This document shows positions 18,047-27,078 of a stretch of 64,000 nucleotides of DNA, piece after piece (position 1 is the stretch's first letter; each line of letters begins with the position of its first letter). The notes beneath the pieces are model-generated. The model made no database searches. It was not told the DNA's origin and saw only the letters and a program-made list of their open reading frames with translations. Position numbers and translations under genes: made by a program. This stretch comes from an uncultured Anaerobiospirillum sp. (GTDB lineage Bacteria > Pseudomonadota > Gammaproteobacteria > Enterobacterales > Succinivibrionaceae). The stretch spans positions 33,179 to 97,178 of the forward strand of contig CALXNA010000007.1 in NCBI GenBank assembly GCA_944389615.1. Direction: 5' to 3'.

Positions 18047-18103
18047 TAAAAAGGCGCTCCCGTACCCAGTCCAGCCCGTAGGCTGAGCGGGCTCAAGAGC
18101 GCC
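18047..18103 (-). terminator. Terminator candidate for the minus-strand gene at 18353
   Basis: GGCGCTC (18053-18059) pairs with GAGCGCC (18097-18103), with an inner AGCCCG/CGGGCT-type stem. On the minus strand it is followed by TTTTT (18048-18052). The 343-bp gap 18010-18352 otherwise holds no gene. Confidence 0.5.
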
Positions 18104-18352
18104 CCAGCATAGCTCTCAGGTACGGCCGCGGCGCAGTGGCGCCTGCAGCCGACCTGAGGCGAGCAAGCTGCGCTTGCTCTAGAGGGTCGGGCACAGACTT
18201 GTGCCGTCAGTCGCCTTCCTAGCAGCGGCGAGATATTGCAACGGACTCGTCAGGCGTCAGACTTGATGGAGCTGCTGAGCTTCGTCGGTATCGTGGTAGC
18301 TGATACGAGCTCCGCGCGCAGGCGGCAGGGCAGCCTGTTGAACCTGCGGCGG

Positions 18353-19081
18353 CTAAATGCCGGTCAAGACCGCCATTTGTGTCGGGTTGACTATTGCCAA
18401 CTTGTGGCTTGGGATGTGTAGCGTATAGCTGTTATTGTCGCTATCGTTGTTAGGGCGGACGTAAAACACACCTTCTACAGCCATATAGCCAACCGGGCTC
18501 AAAGCATTGCTGGTGCAAAGAAGTAGCGCGCAAGGTGAGCCATTGGTGTCATTAAGCTGAGGTACAGCGATGAGCTCAACTTGAGGCAAGATGACCTTGA
18601 ACATTGTAAGGGCGGGCTCTTCTGAGCCAGTTTTAGCTTGTAAAAATGGGATATGTGTGACAGGTACTACCAACGTGATTCGGCTGCTGTTATTAATATT
18701 CGCGGCCATTTGGGCACTCAGCTTTTCCCAAAGCAATGTTAGGTCGTGGAAAATCTTATCTGAATGTTGTGATTTATCTGACCAAGTTTCATTGTTTGAG
18801 GCTTCTACTTTGCAGCCATGCTTTTCAAGGAGAGGAATGCAGTCAGTAAGCTCGTCTTCTAACGCCTTTTCTACTTTGTCACTTGCTGTTGAGAGTGCAG
18901 AAGGCAAGCTTTGGGGCATTGGGCATGGTACGACAATGTTTTGGGCTTGGTAGAGACCGCCTTGAGATAGATGCTGTAGCTTGTCCGCTGTAAGTTCAGC
19001 TTCATTGGCTAGAGGAAAGTGGGTAAGCAGCTTTGTGCCACTAATATGGCTTAGCATGATTCGGGTTATATCATCAGCCAT
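18353..19081 (-). CDS. Protein of unknown function, possibly a capsid-like (DUF2184-type) remnant
   Basis: 242 residues from ATG 19081, preceded by AAGGAG. It has lower GC and a different codon usage from its neighbours (AAT, AAA and TTG are common). The N-terminal half is helical and charged (EKALEDELTDCIPLLEKHG). The second half has strands and spacing (ITLVVPVTHIPFLQA, VILPQVELIAVPQLND, YTLHIPSHKLAIVNPTQ) that recall phage major capsid proteins of the DUF2184 type, but the protein is shorter than those and no other phage gene is nearby. Treat the capsid idea as weak inference. It sits downstream of the autotransporter gene, separated by a terminator. Confidence 0.6.
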   Translation of the reverse strand: MADDITRIMLSHISGTKLLTHFPLANEAELTADKLQHLSQGGLYQAQNIVVPCPMPQSLPSALSTASDKVEKALEDELTDCIPLLEKHGCKVEASNNETWSDKSQHSDKIFHDLTLLWEKLSAQMAANINNSSRITLVVPVTHIPFLQAKTGSEEPALTMFKVILPQVELIAVPQLNDTNGSPCALLLCTSNALSPVGYMAVEGVFYVRPNNDSDNNSYTLHIPSHKLAIVNPTQMAVLTGI

Positions 19082-19118
19082 AAGGACTCCTTGGAGCTGC
19101 GCGCGTGAGCGCGCAGGT

Positions 19119-19145
19119 AAAAACAGACGCACCGCAGTGCGTCTG
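19119..19145 (-). terminator. Rho-independent terminator of the autotransporter gene
   Basis: Perfect 9-bp stem CAGACGCAC/GTGCGTCTG (19124-19132, 19137-19145) with a CGCA loop. On the minus strand it is followed by TTTTT. A second inverted repeat AAGCTTAGGCC/GGCCTAAGCTT (19149-19159, 19180-19190) lies between it and the stop codon. It overlaps the upstream region of the gene starting at 19081. Confidence 0.85.
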
Positions 19146-19226
19146 GGGAAGCTTAGGCCCGGAAGCGTCCTTGCTTTAAGGCCTAAGCTTAAGCATTAGC
19201 CCGTTAGGGCTTGAGTACCTACTTCC

Positions 19227-22200
19227 TTAGAAAGTGAAGCGGGCGTTGGCATTGACGCCGAACTCGTCGGTGTTGGAGCTGCCGGTGTAGCCGACGCTCA
19301 AGCCAAGGGCGATACCGCCTACACTCTGAGCCTCAACGCCCAAGGTCGCACCGTAGGTGAAGTTGTCGAGCACCTCGGTGGTGGTGTGGGTGGTGAGGTT
19401 CGAGACCCCGGCCCACGAGACATCGCCGTCGAGCTCGTCATCGCCGAACTGGCCGGTTAAGGTCAGGTCGAAGCTTGGAGCGACCGTCCAGCTCTCACCC
19501 TTGAACTCCTTGGCGATGGTGACGCCGACCGGAATAGCAAAGAGGTTGAGACTGTCGGAGTCAACTGAGGCGACGACGTCCTCGCCGTCGATGGTGTAGT
19601 CATCGAGATCGATGTTGCTAAAGCGCAGACCGGCATGTGGCGTAATGGCGACGCCGTTGAACTCCAAGGCGTACTTGCCGGTGACGCCGAGCGACAGGTT
19701 CGAGCTGTCCATCTTGGCGCCGATGCGGTCGACCGAGGTGTTAGCCTCGATCTCGTTATCAGCGACGGTGTAGGAGATATCGCCGATGACCGAGAATGGG
19801 CCGACCGAGTAGCCGCCGTAGATACCGAAGCCGTAGTAGTCGAAGTCGTTGGAGACCGCGGCAGCAGCGCCTTCGCCATCGATATCACCTGAGCCGACGT
19901 TGAACATGGCACCGAAGGTGATGCCGTTGCTCAGCGTATAGTCGGCACCTAAGGCCACACCGTAGAGGTCGACATCGACGCCGTAGTCAACGCCCTGAGC
20001 CTCAAAGCCGTCGGAGTCGGCGCTCTTGTAGACCGGGGCGAGCCACAAGGTGGCGCCTTGGGTGTTACCGGCTAAGGTCAGGTTCGAGAAGGCCGAACCA
20101 ATGCCAAAGCGGCTGGCGATAGCATCAGTCGAGCTCTTACCGGCGGAGAGAGCAGCCTGCGGAGCGCCACCGTAGACGCCTAAGCGGGCGGCAGCCTCGG
20201 CGGCAGCACCATTACCTTGACCTACGGCCGCAGCTAAGAAGTAATTGCTGTAGTCGCGGTTCTCGATTGGTTGGTCATCAGGGCCCATCATGACTTCGCC
20301 GTTATCGTCCAGCTCGTAGCCGTCGTAGAGGTAGTCGTAGTGCTCTTGGCCGTCTTCAGTCCACTTGCTGTTGTAGCCGTTGAAGTAGGCCACTAAGGTC
20401 TGATAGACCGGATCCGAGGCGCCGGACATCAGGCTGCGGGCGTTATCAGCGACCTTCAGCTGGATTACACCGCCATTCTCGTCGTTGATTTCACCGACTA
20501 AGAAGCCATTCTCGGTGGTAACGGTAATGCCATTACCGGAGGTTACGGCTTGTCCCTTGATGTCATGGACGCTGACCTTTGTGCCGTTGGCGTCACCAGT
20601 GCCACCGTGGTCGGCAAACAAGGTGTAGTCCGTGGCCCCGCGCAGATCGCCGGTGATTAAGATCTCACCGCCATCGGCGATTAATTTGCCGTTGGAGCTT
20701 GCCATGGTGACTAAGGCCGTGCCTTGATCCCGAGCGGCCTTGATAGCATCAGCATCAGCCATCAGGGCGGTACCATCACCAAAGAAGATCGCGTTCTTGA
20801 ACTTCGAGGCGAAGTTTGCGGCAGTAATGGCTGGGGTCGTGACGCCATCAGCATCGTTGTAGTAGGTGACGAAGTCCGCTAAAGACTTGTTGGTCAAGAC
20901 GAGGCCTTGGCCATCCTCCAGCGTGCTGATGCCACCTAAGTACACGATAGCGCCTAAGCGGTCAGCCGCATTCGACAAGCTGCCATTGCTCTGATAGCGA
21001 GCGATGAGCTGGGCTAAGGCCTCCTTGTTCTCGGTGCCAATACCTAAGGCCGAGTTCTGGCCGACGAAGATCGAGCCGTCGATGGTGCCGACCTGAGTCT
21101 TATCGGTGAAATCGGCATCCGAGGCATCAGCAAAGCGCCCAATCGAGGCTAAGGCCGTAGCTTGGCCGTACTCTGGGTCGACGATCAAGGTGCCGCCGTT
21201 CAGCTCTAAGGTCGCGGTCTCAAAGGTACCCGTAAACGATTCGCTTTCGTCGAAGTCTGGGGTGGACGGATCATCCTGCTCCGTGCCATCAAGACCGACG
21301 TACAAGCTGACGCCCGAGGCTAACTTGGTGTCCTGCGCACTGAGGGTACCATTGGCGATGGTGACCTCACCGGCATTAACATTGAAGCCCTTGGCGACTT
21401 CAACTGCGCCCTCAATCCACGAGCCACTTAACCCTGTGCCTGCGTGGTTTAAGGTTAGGTTGGTGGTGCTCAGGGTCGAGCCCTCAGCCAAGTCAACGCT
21501 ACCAAAGGTCATATCGTAGGTGCTGTTGCTCAGGGCCGTGCTTAACTCTAAGCTATCAGCCGAGACATTACCCGAAACCGTGGTCTCGTTGCTGACCTTC
21601 AAGATACCGGCATTGGTGAGCGCGCCTTGTACCTCGGTGACCCCAGCGACCGCATTCTCAAGGGTGCTGGCGGCGATGGTGACGTTGTTGCCACCTGCAC
21701 TGATATCGCCGATCTTACCGGCACCGGCTAAGAGCAGGCTGCCGTCGGAGATGACGACGCCCTCGGCCGTCTTGCTCTCACCGCTCTGCGAGAAGACAAA
21801 GTAGCCATCACGGGCGGCATGTAAGCCCAAGTTGCCATCGACGGTTAAGTCGGTGCTGGCAGCGACTTGCATCGCGCCATAGTGACCGGCGACCGTGCCC
21901 TTCACATCGGTGATTAAGGCCTGCTTGAGGGTATCGCTCGTGACCGACTCGATCTCGGCAAATTCCTTGACATTATCCCAAGTGGTGACGCGCTTGCTCT
22001 CATCCGTCCACTTGATGGCTAAGGACGCAGCGCCGACGTTGATGATGCCATCACCTACGTTGTCGCCCTTGAAGAGCTGCTCCTTTAAGGCCTTAGCATC
22101 GGCAGCGTTGAGCTGGGTGTCCTTGGCAAAGTCGAGGTACAAGGTCGAGAAGCCATCTAACGTGTAGGAGGCTGCTTTCAGGGCGTCGTCAACCTTCAGG

Positions 22201-25175
22201 TTCGACTTGTCCTCGGTGCCGGTACCGGCGCCCGTAATCAAGGCCGAAACGGCGGTATTGCCCAGCTTTAACTGCGCCTCAGCGCCCTTGACGTTAAAGG
22301 TGGTGCCCTTCAGGTTGATACCGGCGGTCTTGGAGTAGTTCTTGGATGGATCGTCCTTGAGGTCTTCGCTGCCGGTGTAGGCCCGACCGGTGATGGTCAT
22401 ATTGGCCCCATCATTGATGGTGATGGTCGGCGTAGTGGCCTTATCACTCTGCATCGTGGCTACCGTCAGCTCGCCGTAGACCGAGCCCGAGACGCCAGTG
22501 CCTGAGAGGTTGAGGTTGCTCAGCTCAAGGGACGCATAGGAGTCAGCCGTGCCGACTGTGAAATCGGCCCCATCAAAGGCCGCATTCTGCGCCGTCCACT
22601 TGCCCGACTCGACATTCAGGGTGCTGTTGGTGCCGCTAAAGGTGAGATTCTTGACAGTGACCGAGCCTGCGCCGTCGAGCACTAACTTGCCGCCGCTGCT
22701 GTTGCCGTCGTCCTTAAAGACCACCGAGCCTACATTGGAGGTTAAGCCGCTGGCGACCTGTAAGGTACCGCCAGAGATGGTGAACTCCGTGGCCTTATTG
22801 TTGTTAAGGACAATGCTTGGCGCCTTAATGGTACCGGCACCGATGGCTAAGACGTCCGAGCCTGCTGCGGCATCCTTGGCGACATTTAAGGTCAAGGCCG
22901 TGTCGGTCTCAAAGGTACCAGCCCCAGCGAAGTTAATCTTATTGGCGGTAGGCGAGCCCGCAGTACCGCTGGCGAATTTGCTGACGTCGTATTCGAGGCT
23001 CGTGGTGGTGCGCTCGACGCTCAGTAAGCCACCTGACTTGATTTCCATCTTAGCCGAGGAGCTGCCAGAGTCGAAGTAGTCCTCTAATTGGTCGCCCTTA
23101 AGGTAGAGGATACCCTGACCGGCCTTCTCAGTAGCGCTGATGTCGGCAACCGCACCCGACAGGGTGATCGTGCCAGAGGAGCTCTTGCCCCAATCGACCG
23201 AGCGAGCTTGGCGCAGGTCTAAGACTGCGTCGGCGCCACTGGTGCCGGTAACCTCGATCTCAGGTGCAGTAGTGTTCTTGGTCAGAGCGAAGTCGCCTTT
23301 AATGGTCAGCGAGGACGCGATGCCTCCGGTGTAGTAGCTCGAGCCACCGGTTTTGGTACCGGCCGTGCTGGTAACAGTGAGGTTACCATCAGCCAGCTTC
23401 AGGTCGTAATTGGTGGTGTAGTGACCGGCGTCGACCTTTAACGTCGAGCCTGAGACCGTCAGATTGCCGGTAATGTTGCCGTCGGCGGCCGCCTCGATCT
23501 CTTGGTCGTCGAGCATGACGTCGCGCGTGGTCGCGTGCAAGGTGACGTCATTTTGCAGGGTAAAGGTATCGCCCTTGGTCAGGAGCGTCAGGTTGTGGGT
23601 CGTGGCGCCCGAGAAGCCAAAATCGCTGACCACGGTCGAAGATGAATCGTCGCCTAAGGTCAGGTTGTTAACCTCGAGCAGTACATTATGGGTGCCAGAA
23701 GCCAGATTCCCAATCTTCTTAGAGACTAAGACGTCGTCGGCGACGATAGTCGAGCCGGAGATGACGATCTTACCGGCGCTGGCAGCGGTGCCGCCGGAGA
23801 TGTCGAAGGTCTTGGTATCAGCAAGGTCAAACTGCTTATCGCTCTGTAGCTTTAAGATACCGCCGCCTGAGACTAAGAGCGCGCCCTGCTTGGAGGTGAC
23901 AGGAGGATCCGCCTCCGTGTCGAGCTTGTACTTGCCGTTGTCATCAACGATCGCGGTGTACTCGTTGCCGCTGCTCAGGAAGTCCTGTAAGGTATCAACC
24001 CCAATGACTAAAGTGCCCGATGAGCTTGGGTCGGAGCTGGCGGTGACCTTAATCGTGCCCTCTTCACCGGTGCCCTTTTCAGCAAGAGCCACGAGGTTAG
24101 CGCCGTCAGCTACGGTGAGTTTGCCACCGGAGACCGTGAGGGTGCCCGAGAGCTGGATGTTGGCGCCACTTTCAAAGGTAACCGCCGTGCCGATGGCTTG
24201 GCTCGAGGCGTCCTTGCCTTGGCCGATGACCCAAGTTCCGCTATTGCCGACTAAGACGTTGCCCTGCACCGTGCCGGTCTTGCCCAAAAAGGTCTCGGAG
24301 ACCGTATTAGAGCCCGAGATGACCTTAAAGGACCCGCTCCCGATGGTGAAGTCATCGGTCTGAACCTTATTGTTCGCGCCGGTATCGGTCAGCATTACGG
24401 CGCCCGCTTTCAGAGTCAGAGCCTCACCAAGAATCGTGGCACCGCTCGAGCCCGAGCCCTGCATCAAGAGCTTGCCGCCGTTGTTGACGGTAATCTTTGA
24501 GGCGGTTTGGCCGTCGGTCGCATCACGGCCTAAGGTTACACCCTTGTCTTTGGTGCTGATTAAAGTCAGGAATGCGGTGAGTTCGTCAGTATCGGAGCCA
24601 ACGGTGATGTTGTCGGCCTTAACAGCCACAGTGCCGCTGTTGCCGGTGGTGGCCTCATCAGCAATGATTAAGGAGCCATTTTGTACATCGATGGCGGCGA
24701 GATCAATCGTGACGGTGCCCGAGCCTGTGGTCTGGGTGTTGCCCGCGATCTTTACGCCATAGCTTGAGTATTTGGTTTCGTCGCTGATGTTGATCGTTAA
24801 CTTACCTTTGCCCGTTAGGGTGGTGTTATTAGCGTCGTTGGCTGTGATGAAGTTGCCGCTTGGAGCCGGAACTGCTTCACCGCTGGTGATGATGAGTTCG
24901 CCATCCCAGCTGGGGGTGCTGCCGGAGGAGATTCTCAGATTGGTGTATTCGTCGCTTCCCGGATTGTTACTGTTGCCGGTAATGGTGATGGTTTCGCCCG
25001 AACCTGGCAGATTGGTCGGATCGGTCAAGTCTTTGCTATTTGCTTGCGCCGAGCCTGCGGCCGCAAGGCCCGCCGTCAGCAGGACGGCTGGAGCGAGGCC
25101 CTTGATATAGGCGTGCTTGAAGATGGCACGGTATTGGGCCAGTAAGAAAGTGAGGGCAGAGGAAGTCTGTTTCAC
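19227..25175 (-). CDS. Large autotransporter (type Va) with beta-helix passenger
   Basis: 1982 residues, GTG start at 25175 (AAGGAA 11 bases upstream). N terminus: an extended signal peptide with a positively charged, aromatic lead (FLLAQYRAIFKHAYIKG) before the hydrophobic core APAVLLTAGLAAAG and the cleavage site SAQA. Residues about 46-1650 are a Gly/Ser/Thr/Asp-rich passenger of repeated strands (LTVSGSTLKVDAG, GNLTVTSTAG, SGGTLQVASG), typical of a right-handed beta-helix. Residues about 1690-1982 are the outer-membrane beta-barrel, ending in NANARFTF with C-terminal Phe as BAM substrates require. No protease triad or RGD motif was seen. A probable adhesin or biofilm protein; specificity unknown. 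Stands alone with its own terminator. Confidence 0.9.
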   Translation of the reverse strand: MKQTSSALTFLLAQYRAIFKHAYIKGLAPAVLLTAGLAAAGSAQANSKDLTDPTNLPGSGETITITGNSNNPGSDEYTNLRISSGSTPSWDGELIITSGEAVPAPSGNFITANDANNTTLTGKGKLTINISDETKYSSYGVKIAGNTQTTGSGTVTIDLAAIDVQNGSLIIADEATTGNSGTVAVKADNITVGSDTDELTAFLTLISTKDKGVTLGRDATDGQTASKITVNNGGKLLMQGSGSSGATILGEALTLKAGAVMLTDTGANNKVQTDDFTIGSGSFKVISGSNTVSETFLGKTGTVQGNVLVGNSGTWVIGQGKDASSQAIGTAVTFESGANIQLSGTLTVSGGKLTVADGANLVALAEKGTGEEGTIKVTASSDPSSSGTLVIGVDTLQDFLSSGNEYTAIVDDNGKYKLDTEADPPVTSKQGALLVSGGGILKLQSDKQFDLADTKTFDISGGTAASAGKIVISGSTIVADDVLVSKKIGNLASGTHNVLLEVNNLTLGDDSSSTVVSDFGFSGATTHNLTLLTKGDTFTLQNDVTLHATTRDVMLDDQEIEAAADGNITGNLTVSGSTLKVDAGHYTTNYDLKLADGNLTVTSTAGTKTGGSSYYTGGIASSLTIKGDFALTKNTTAPEIEVTGTSGADAVLDLRQARSVDWGKSSSGTITLSGAVADISATEKAGQGILYLKGDQLEDYFDSGSSSAKMEIKSGGLLSVERTTTSLEYDVSKFASGTAGSPTANKINFAGAGTFETDTALTLNVAKDAAAGSDVLAIGAGTIKAPSIVLNNNKATEFTISGGTLQVASGLTSNVGSVVFKDDGNSSGGKLVLDGAGSVTVKNLTFSGTNSTLNVESGKWTAQNAAFDGADFTVGTADSYASLELSNLNLSGTGVSGSVYGELTVATMQSDKATTPTITINDGANMTITGRAYTGSEDLKDDPSKNYSKTAGINLKGTTFNVKGAEAQLKLGNTAVSALITGAGTGTEDKSNLKVDDALKAASYTLDGFSTLYLDFAKDTQLNAADAKALKEQLFKGDNVGDGIINVGAASLAIKWTDESKRVTTWDNVKEFAEIESVTSDTLKQALITDVKGTVAGHYGAMQVAASTDLTVDGNLGLHAARDGYFVFSQSGESKTAEGVVISDGSLLLAGAGKIGDISAGGNNVTIAASTLENAVAGVTEVQGALTNAGILKVSNETTVSGNVSADSLELSTALSNSTYDMTFGSVDLAEGSTLSTTNLTLNHAGTGLSGSWIEGAVEVAKGFNVNAGEVTIANGTLSAQDTKLASGVSLYVGLDGTEQDDPSTPDFDESESFTGTFETATLELNGGTLIVDPEYGQATALASIGRFADASDADFTDKTQVGTIDGSIFVGQNSALGIGTENKEALAQLIARYQSNGSLSNAADRLGAIVYLGGISTLEDGQGLVLTNKSLADFVTYYNDADGVTTPAITAANFASKFKNAIFFGDGTALMADADAIKAARDQGTALVTMASSNGKLIADGGEILITGDLRGATDYTLFADHGGTGDANGTKVSVHDIKGQAVTSGNGITVTTENGFLVGEINDENGGVIQLKVADNARSLMSGASDPVYQTLVAYFNGYNSKWTEDGQEHYDYLYDGYELDDNGEVMMGPDDQPIENRDYSNYFLAAAVGQGNGAAAEAAARLGVYGGAPQAALSAGKSSTDAIASRFGIGSAFSNLTLAGNTQGATLWLAPVYKSADSDGFEAQGVDYGVDVDLYGVALGADYTLSNGITFGAMFNVGSGDIDGEGAAAAVSNDFDYYGFGIYGGYSVGPFSVIGDISYTVADNEIEANTSVDRIGAKMDSSNLSLGVTGKYALEFNGVAITPHAGLRFSNIDLDDYTIDGEDVVASVDSDSLNLFAIPVGVTIAKEFKGESWTVAPSFDLTLTGQFGDDELDGDVSWAGVSNLTTHTTTEVLDNFTYGATLGVEAQSVGGIALGLSVGYTGSSNTDEFGVNANARFTF

Positions 25176-26089
25176 TTTGGTGGAGATTCCTTTGGTAGAT
25201 TGGGTAGATGCAGCTTAATTATGCTTATGTTAAGAGATAGTGACCTGCGCGCAGTCGCAGACCTTGCGGTCAAGTGGCATCCATGCCGGGCGCGGAGCGC
25301 GCCAGATTGCGCGTGTGGCTCGCGTGGGTGGAACGCTCAAGGGCGTAGTGCTCACGGGCGGGCCGTGTACCGCCAACGGGCGCAGTAAGCCGCCTGCTCC
25401 GTGGAAGCAGGTTGCCGTGCGCCCAAAGCGCGAGTCATTGGTCAATCCGAACCGTCATGCGCACTTCGTCTTAGTGCGCCTCCCTTGGCCTGTTTCGGGC
25501 CTGAGACCTACCCGGGGCGGGCGCTGCGGTCATAACCGCACAGAGCCGTTCGCACATGGTGGTAACCACGTGTTGCTGGGTGGGGGAGAGATGACGGTGC
25601 TACCTGAGTAGCCTTGCGGGTACATGATGGGGCGGGCGCCAGCAGCAGCTGCGCCTCCAGCATGGGCTGGGGGAGCTACAGAGCCTTAGGGTTGATTAAG
25701 CCCTCAAGTGCTGGGCCCTCAGGGCGCGCGGCCAGCAGAGCGCTGGCGGGGCCCGGGCTTAGCTCTGAGCGAAGGCCAGAGCTGAAGAGCGCACGCAGAC
25801 GTGGAAGGCGTCCGCGTTGGTTTCCTTTGGTAACGTAACGTCCGCATTTGGCCTGAGAGTACAGCTTGGTACCGAAATTAAGCTGCGTTATGCCGGTGCC
25901 AGACCCAGTGCTGCGCTTGGGATGCGCAGGCACTTCCAGTAACAGGCTGGGCGCCATAACAATGCGTGCTGCTATCAATTTCGGCGCCAACGCCAAAGAA
26001 AAAAGCGTTATCTTGTCTCTACAGATTTAAGGCCGCCTTTCGGCTCAAACAAGACGCGCACTGCCCCTCTCTATCTACGCCATCGTTTT
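25176..26089. other. Long GC-rich stretch with no supported gene
   Basis: About 900 bp upstream of the autotransporter. Open frames on both strands (for example 25240-25611 and 25676-25996) give Arg/Gly/Pro-rich text with no recognisable domain, no good Shine-Dalgarno site and no conserved-looking codon pattern. It may be degraded mobile-element DNA, since it runs into the element end described at 26105. Confidence 0.5.
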
Positions 26090-26104
26090 AACTAATGCCG
26101 CGTA

Positions 26105-26331
26105 ATTCCCCATGCGTGAGCGTGGGGATGAAAGCGGCTGGTGTCGCACATTTTGATCATGTATAATACCCTCTAAGAACTCAGGAACGAGCTTTTTGCT
26201 CCTACCTGATGGGGGCATTGTGGACATGCCCGTAGTGATCCGTAACCTGCATCAAAAAGCTGATTGCGGAGCATTACTAAAAGCAGTTGCGACGCTGCGA
26301 AACCGCTGACGTAAGTCAGTCGGTAGTTCAT
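26105..26331 (+). mobile_element. Candidate IS200/IS605-type element end, possibly with an omega-RNA-like transcript
   Basis: Contains hairpin CCCCATGC-GTGA-GCGTGGGG (26110-26129) followed by ATGAAAGCGGC, a TATAAT box (26162-26167), and a 74-bp segment (26258-26331) ending CAGTCGGTAGTTCAT that recurs exactly, inverted, at 63927-64000. After the ...GTTCAT end the two copies diverge at once, so 26331 is the element boundary. A conserved end with short hairpins and no inverted repeat at the other end is the pattern of IS200/IS605 right ends, where the omega RNA guide begins right after the boundary. No tnpA or tnpB is recognisable upstream, so this is at best a remnant or a transposase-less copy. 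Family assignment is inference. Confidence 0.45.
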
Positions 26332-26447
26332 GAGGATATAAACTGTGCTGATATTGTGGCTTCACCTGATGGTACTCCGTCAGGATTTTACTCCTTGCGG
26401 CAGCGGGAGCCTGCCCTTTAGATTTGCTTGCGTTGCCGCGCAGGGGC

Positions 26448-26939
26448 TTACTCCGGACGGAGGTAGTCAAAGGTCAGCATCTCGCCAAAGCCTTCGTAGA
26501 AGGCCACACCGCATTGCTTGAAGCCTGCCTTTTTAAGCAAGTGGATCATCGAGCGGTTGCGCTCGTAGGTGTCCACGCGTAGGTAGTCGTAATGCGCCTG
26601 CAGATAGATCATGATAAACATCCCCGCGCCGTGCCCGGGGATCGTTCCCATGCGGTGAATTACTTGGTAGGGGCGCTCGGCGCTCCACGCACCGCGCACG
26701 AGGTGGTCGTAGACGGCCTCGTAGGGGCTTAAGGCCAAGGTGCCGAGCACCGTGGTATCGTCGTCAGCGACGCACACGAAACCGCGTTGCTGCTTGATAT
26801 CGTCGGCCACAACCGCGACGGTCGGATAATCTTCACGCCATTGGGCATAGTTGCCCTCTTGGTGCTGGCGTTCAATGCCTTGGGCAAAGATCGCGGCGAT
26901 CGCGGGCAGGTCGCGCTCTTGTGTGAGGCGGATCTTCAT
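26448..26939 (-). CDS. GNAT-family N-acetyltransferase
   Basis: 163 residues, ATG 26939 with AAGGAG upstream. GNAT fold in order: N-terminal strand MKIRLTQERDLPAIAAIFAQG, central strand GFVCVADDDTTVLGTLAL, motif A region HRMGTIPGHGAGMFIMIYL (variant acetyl-CoA loop PGHGAG), and the late motif RVDTYERNRSMIHLLKKAGFKQCGV with the typical N-x-x-M-x-x-L-x-K-x-G-F pattern. Substrate unknown. Lies downstream of valS but is separated from it by a terminator. Confidence 0.88.
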   Translation of the reverse strand: MKIRLTQERDLPAIAAIFAQGIERQHQEGNYAQWREDYPTVAVVADDIKQQRGFVCVADDDTTVLGTLALSPYEAVYDHLVRGAWSAERPYQVIHRMGTIPGHGAGMFIMIYLQAHYDYLRVDTYERNRSMIHLLKKAGFKQCGVAFYEGFGEMLTFDYLRPE

Positions 26940-26959
26940 GGAGCTCTCCTTCGGATATG

Positions 26960-26981
26960 AAAAGCCCCGCAGATGCGGGGC
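26960..26981 (-). terminator. Rho-independent terminator of valS
   Basis: Perfect 7-bp stem GCCCCGC/GCGGGGC (26964-26970, 26975-26981) with an AGAT loop, followed by TTTT on the minus strand. Lies between valS and the GNAT gene. Confidence 0.8.
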
Positions 26982-27078
26982 GGAGGGGCGCGTTAAGCGC
27001 GCGTGAGGGGCCCGCCGCTTAGGCGGGCAGCCCGCAGGGCGGGCAAGGCGCCGTCAGGCGCAGGCGGCGGAAGCCGCC

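Noticed and set aside
23464..24363. 299-residue open frame on the plus strand opposite the autotransporter, with several similar ones nearby
   Set aside because: Ser/Val/Pro-rich text is the mirror of the repetitive passenger. No Shine-Dalgarno site or domain is seen.
25240..25611. 123-residue frame upstream of the autotransporter; also checked as RNase P or tmRNA
   Set aside because: No domain or ribosome binding site. Conserved core sequences of RNase P RNA and tmRNA were not found.
26105..26135. CRISPR-repeat-like hairpin (ATTCCCC...GGGGATGAA) resembling a type I-E repeat
   Set aside because: Only one copy exists, with no spacers, leader or cas genes nearby. The context fits a mobile-element end better.
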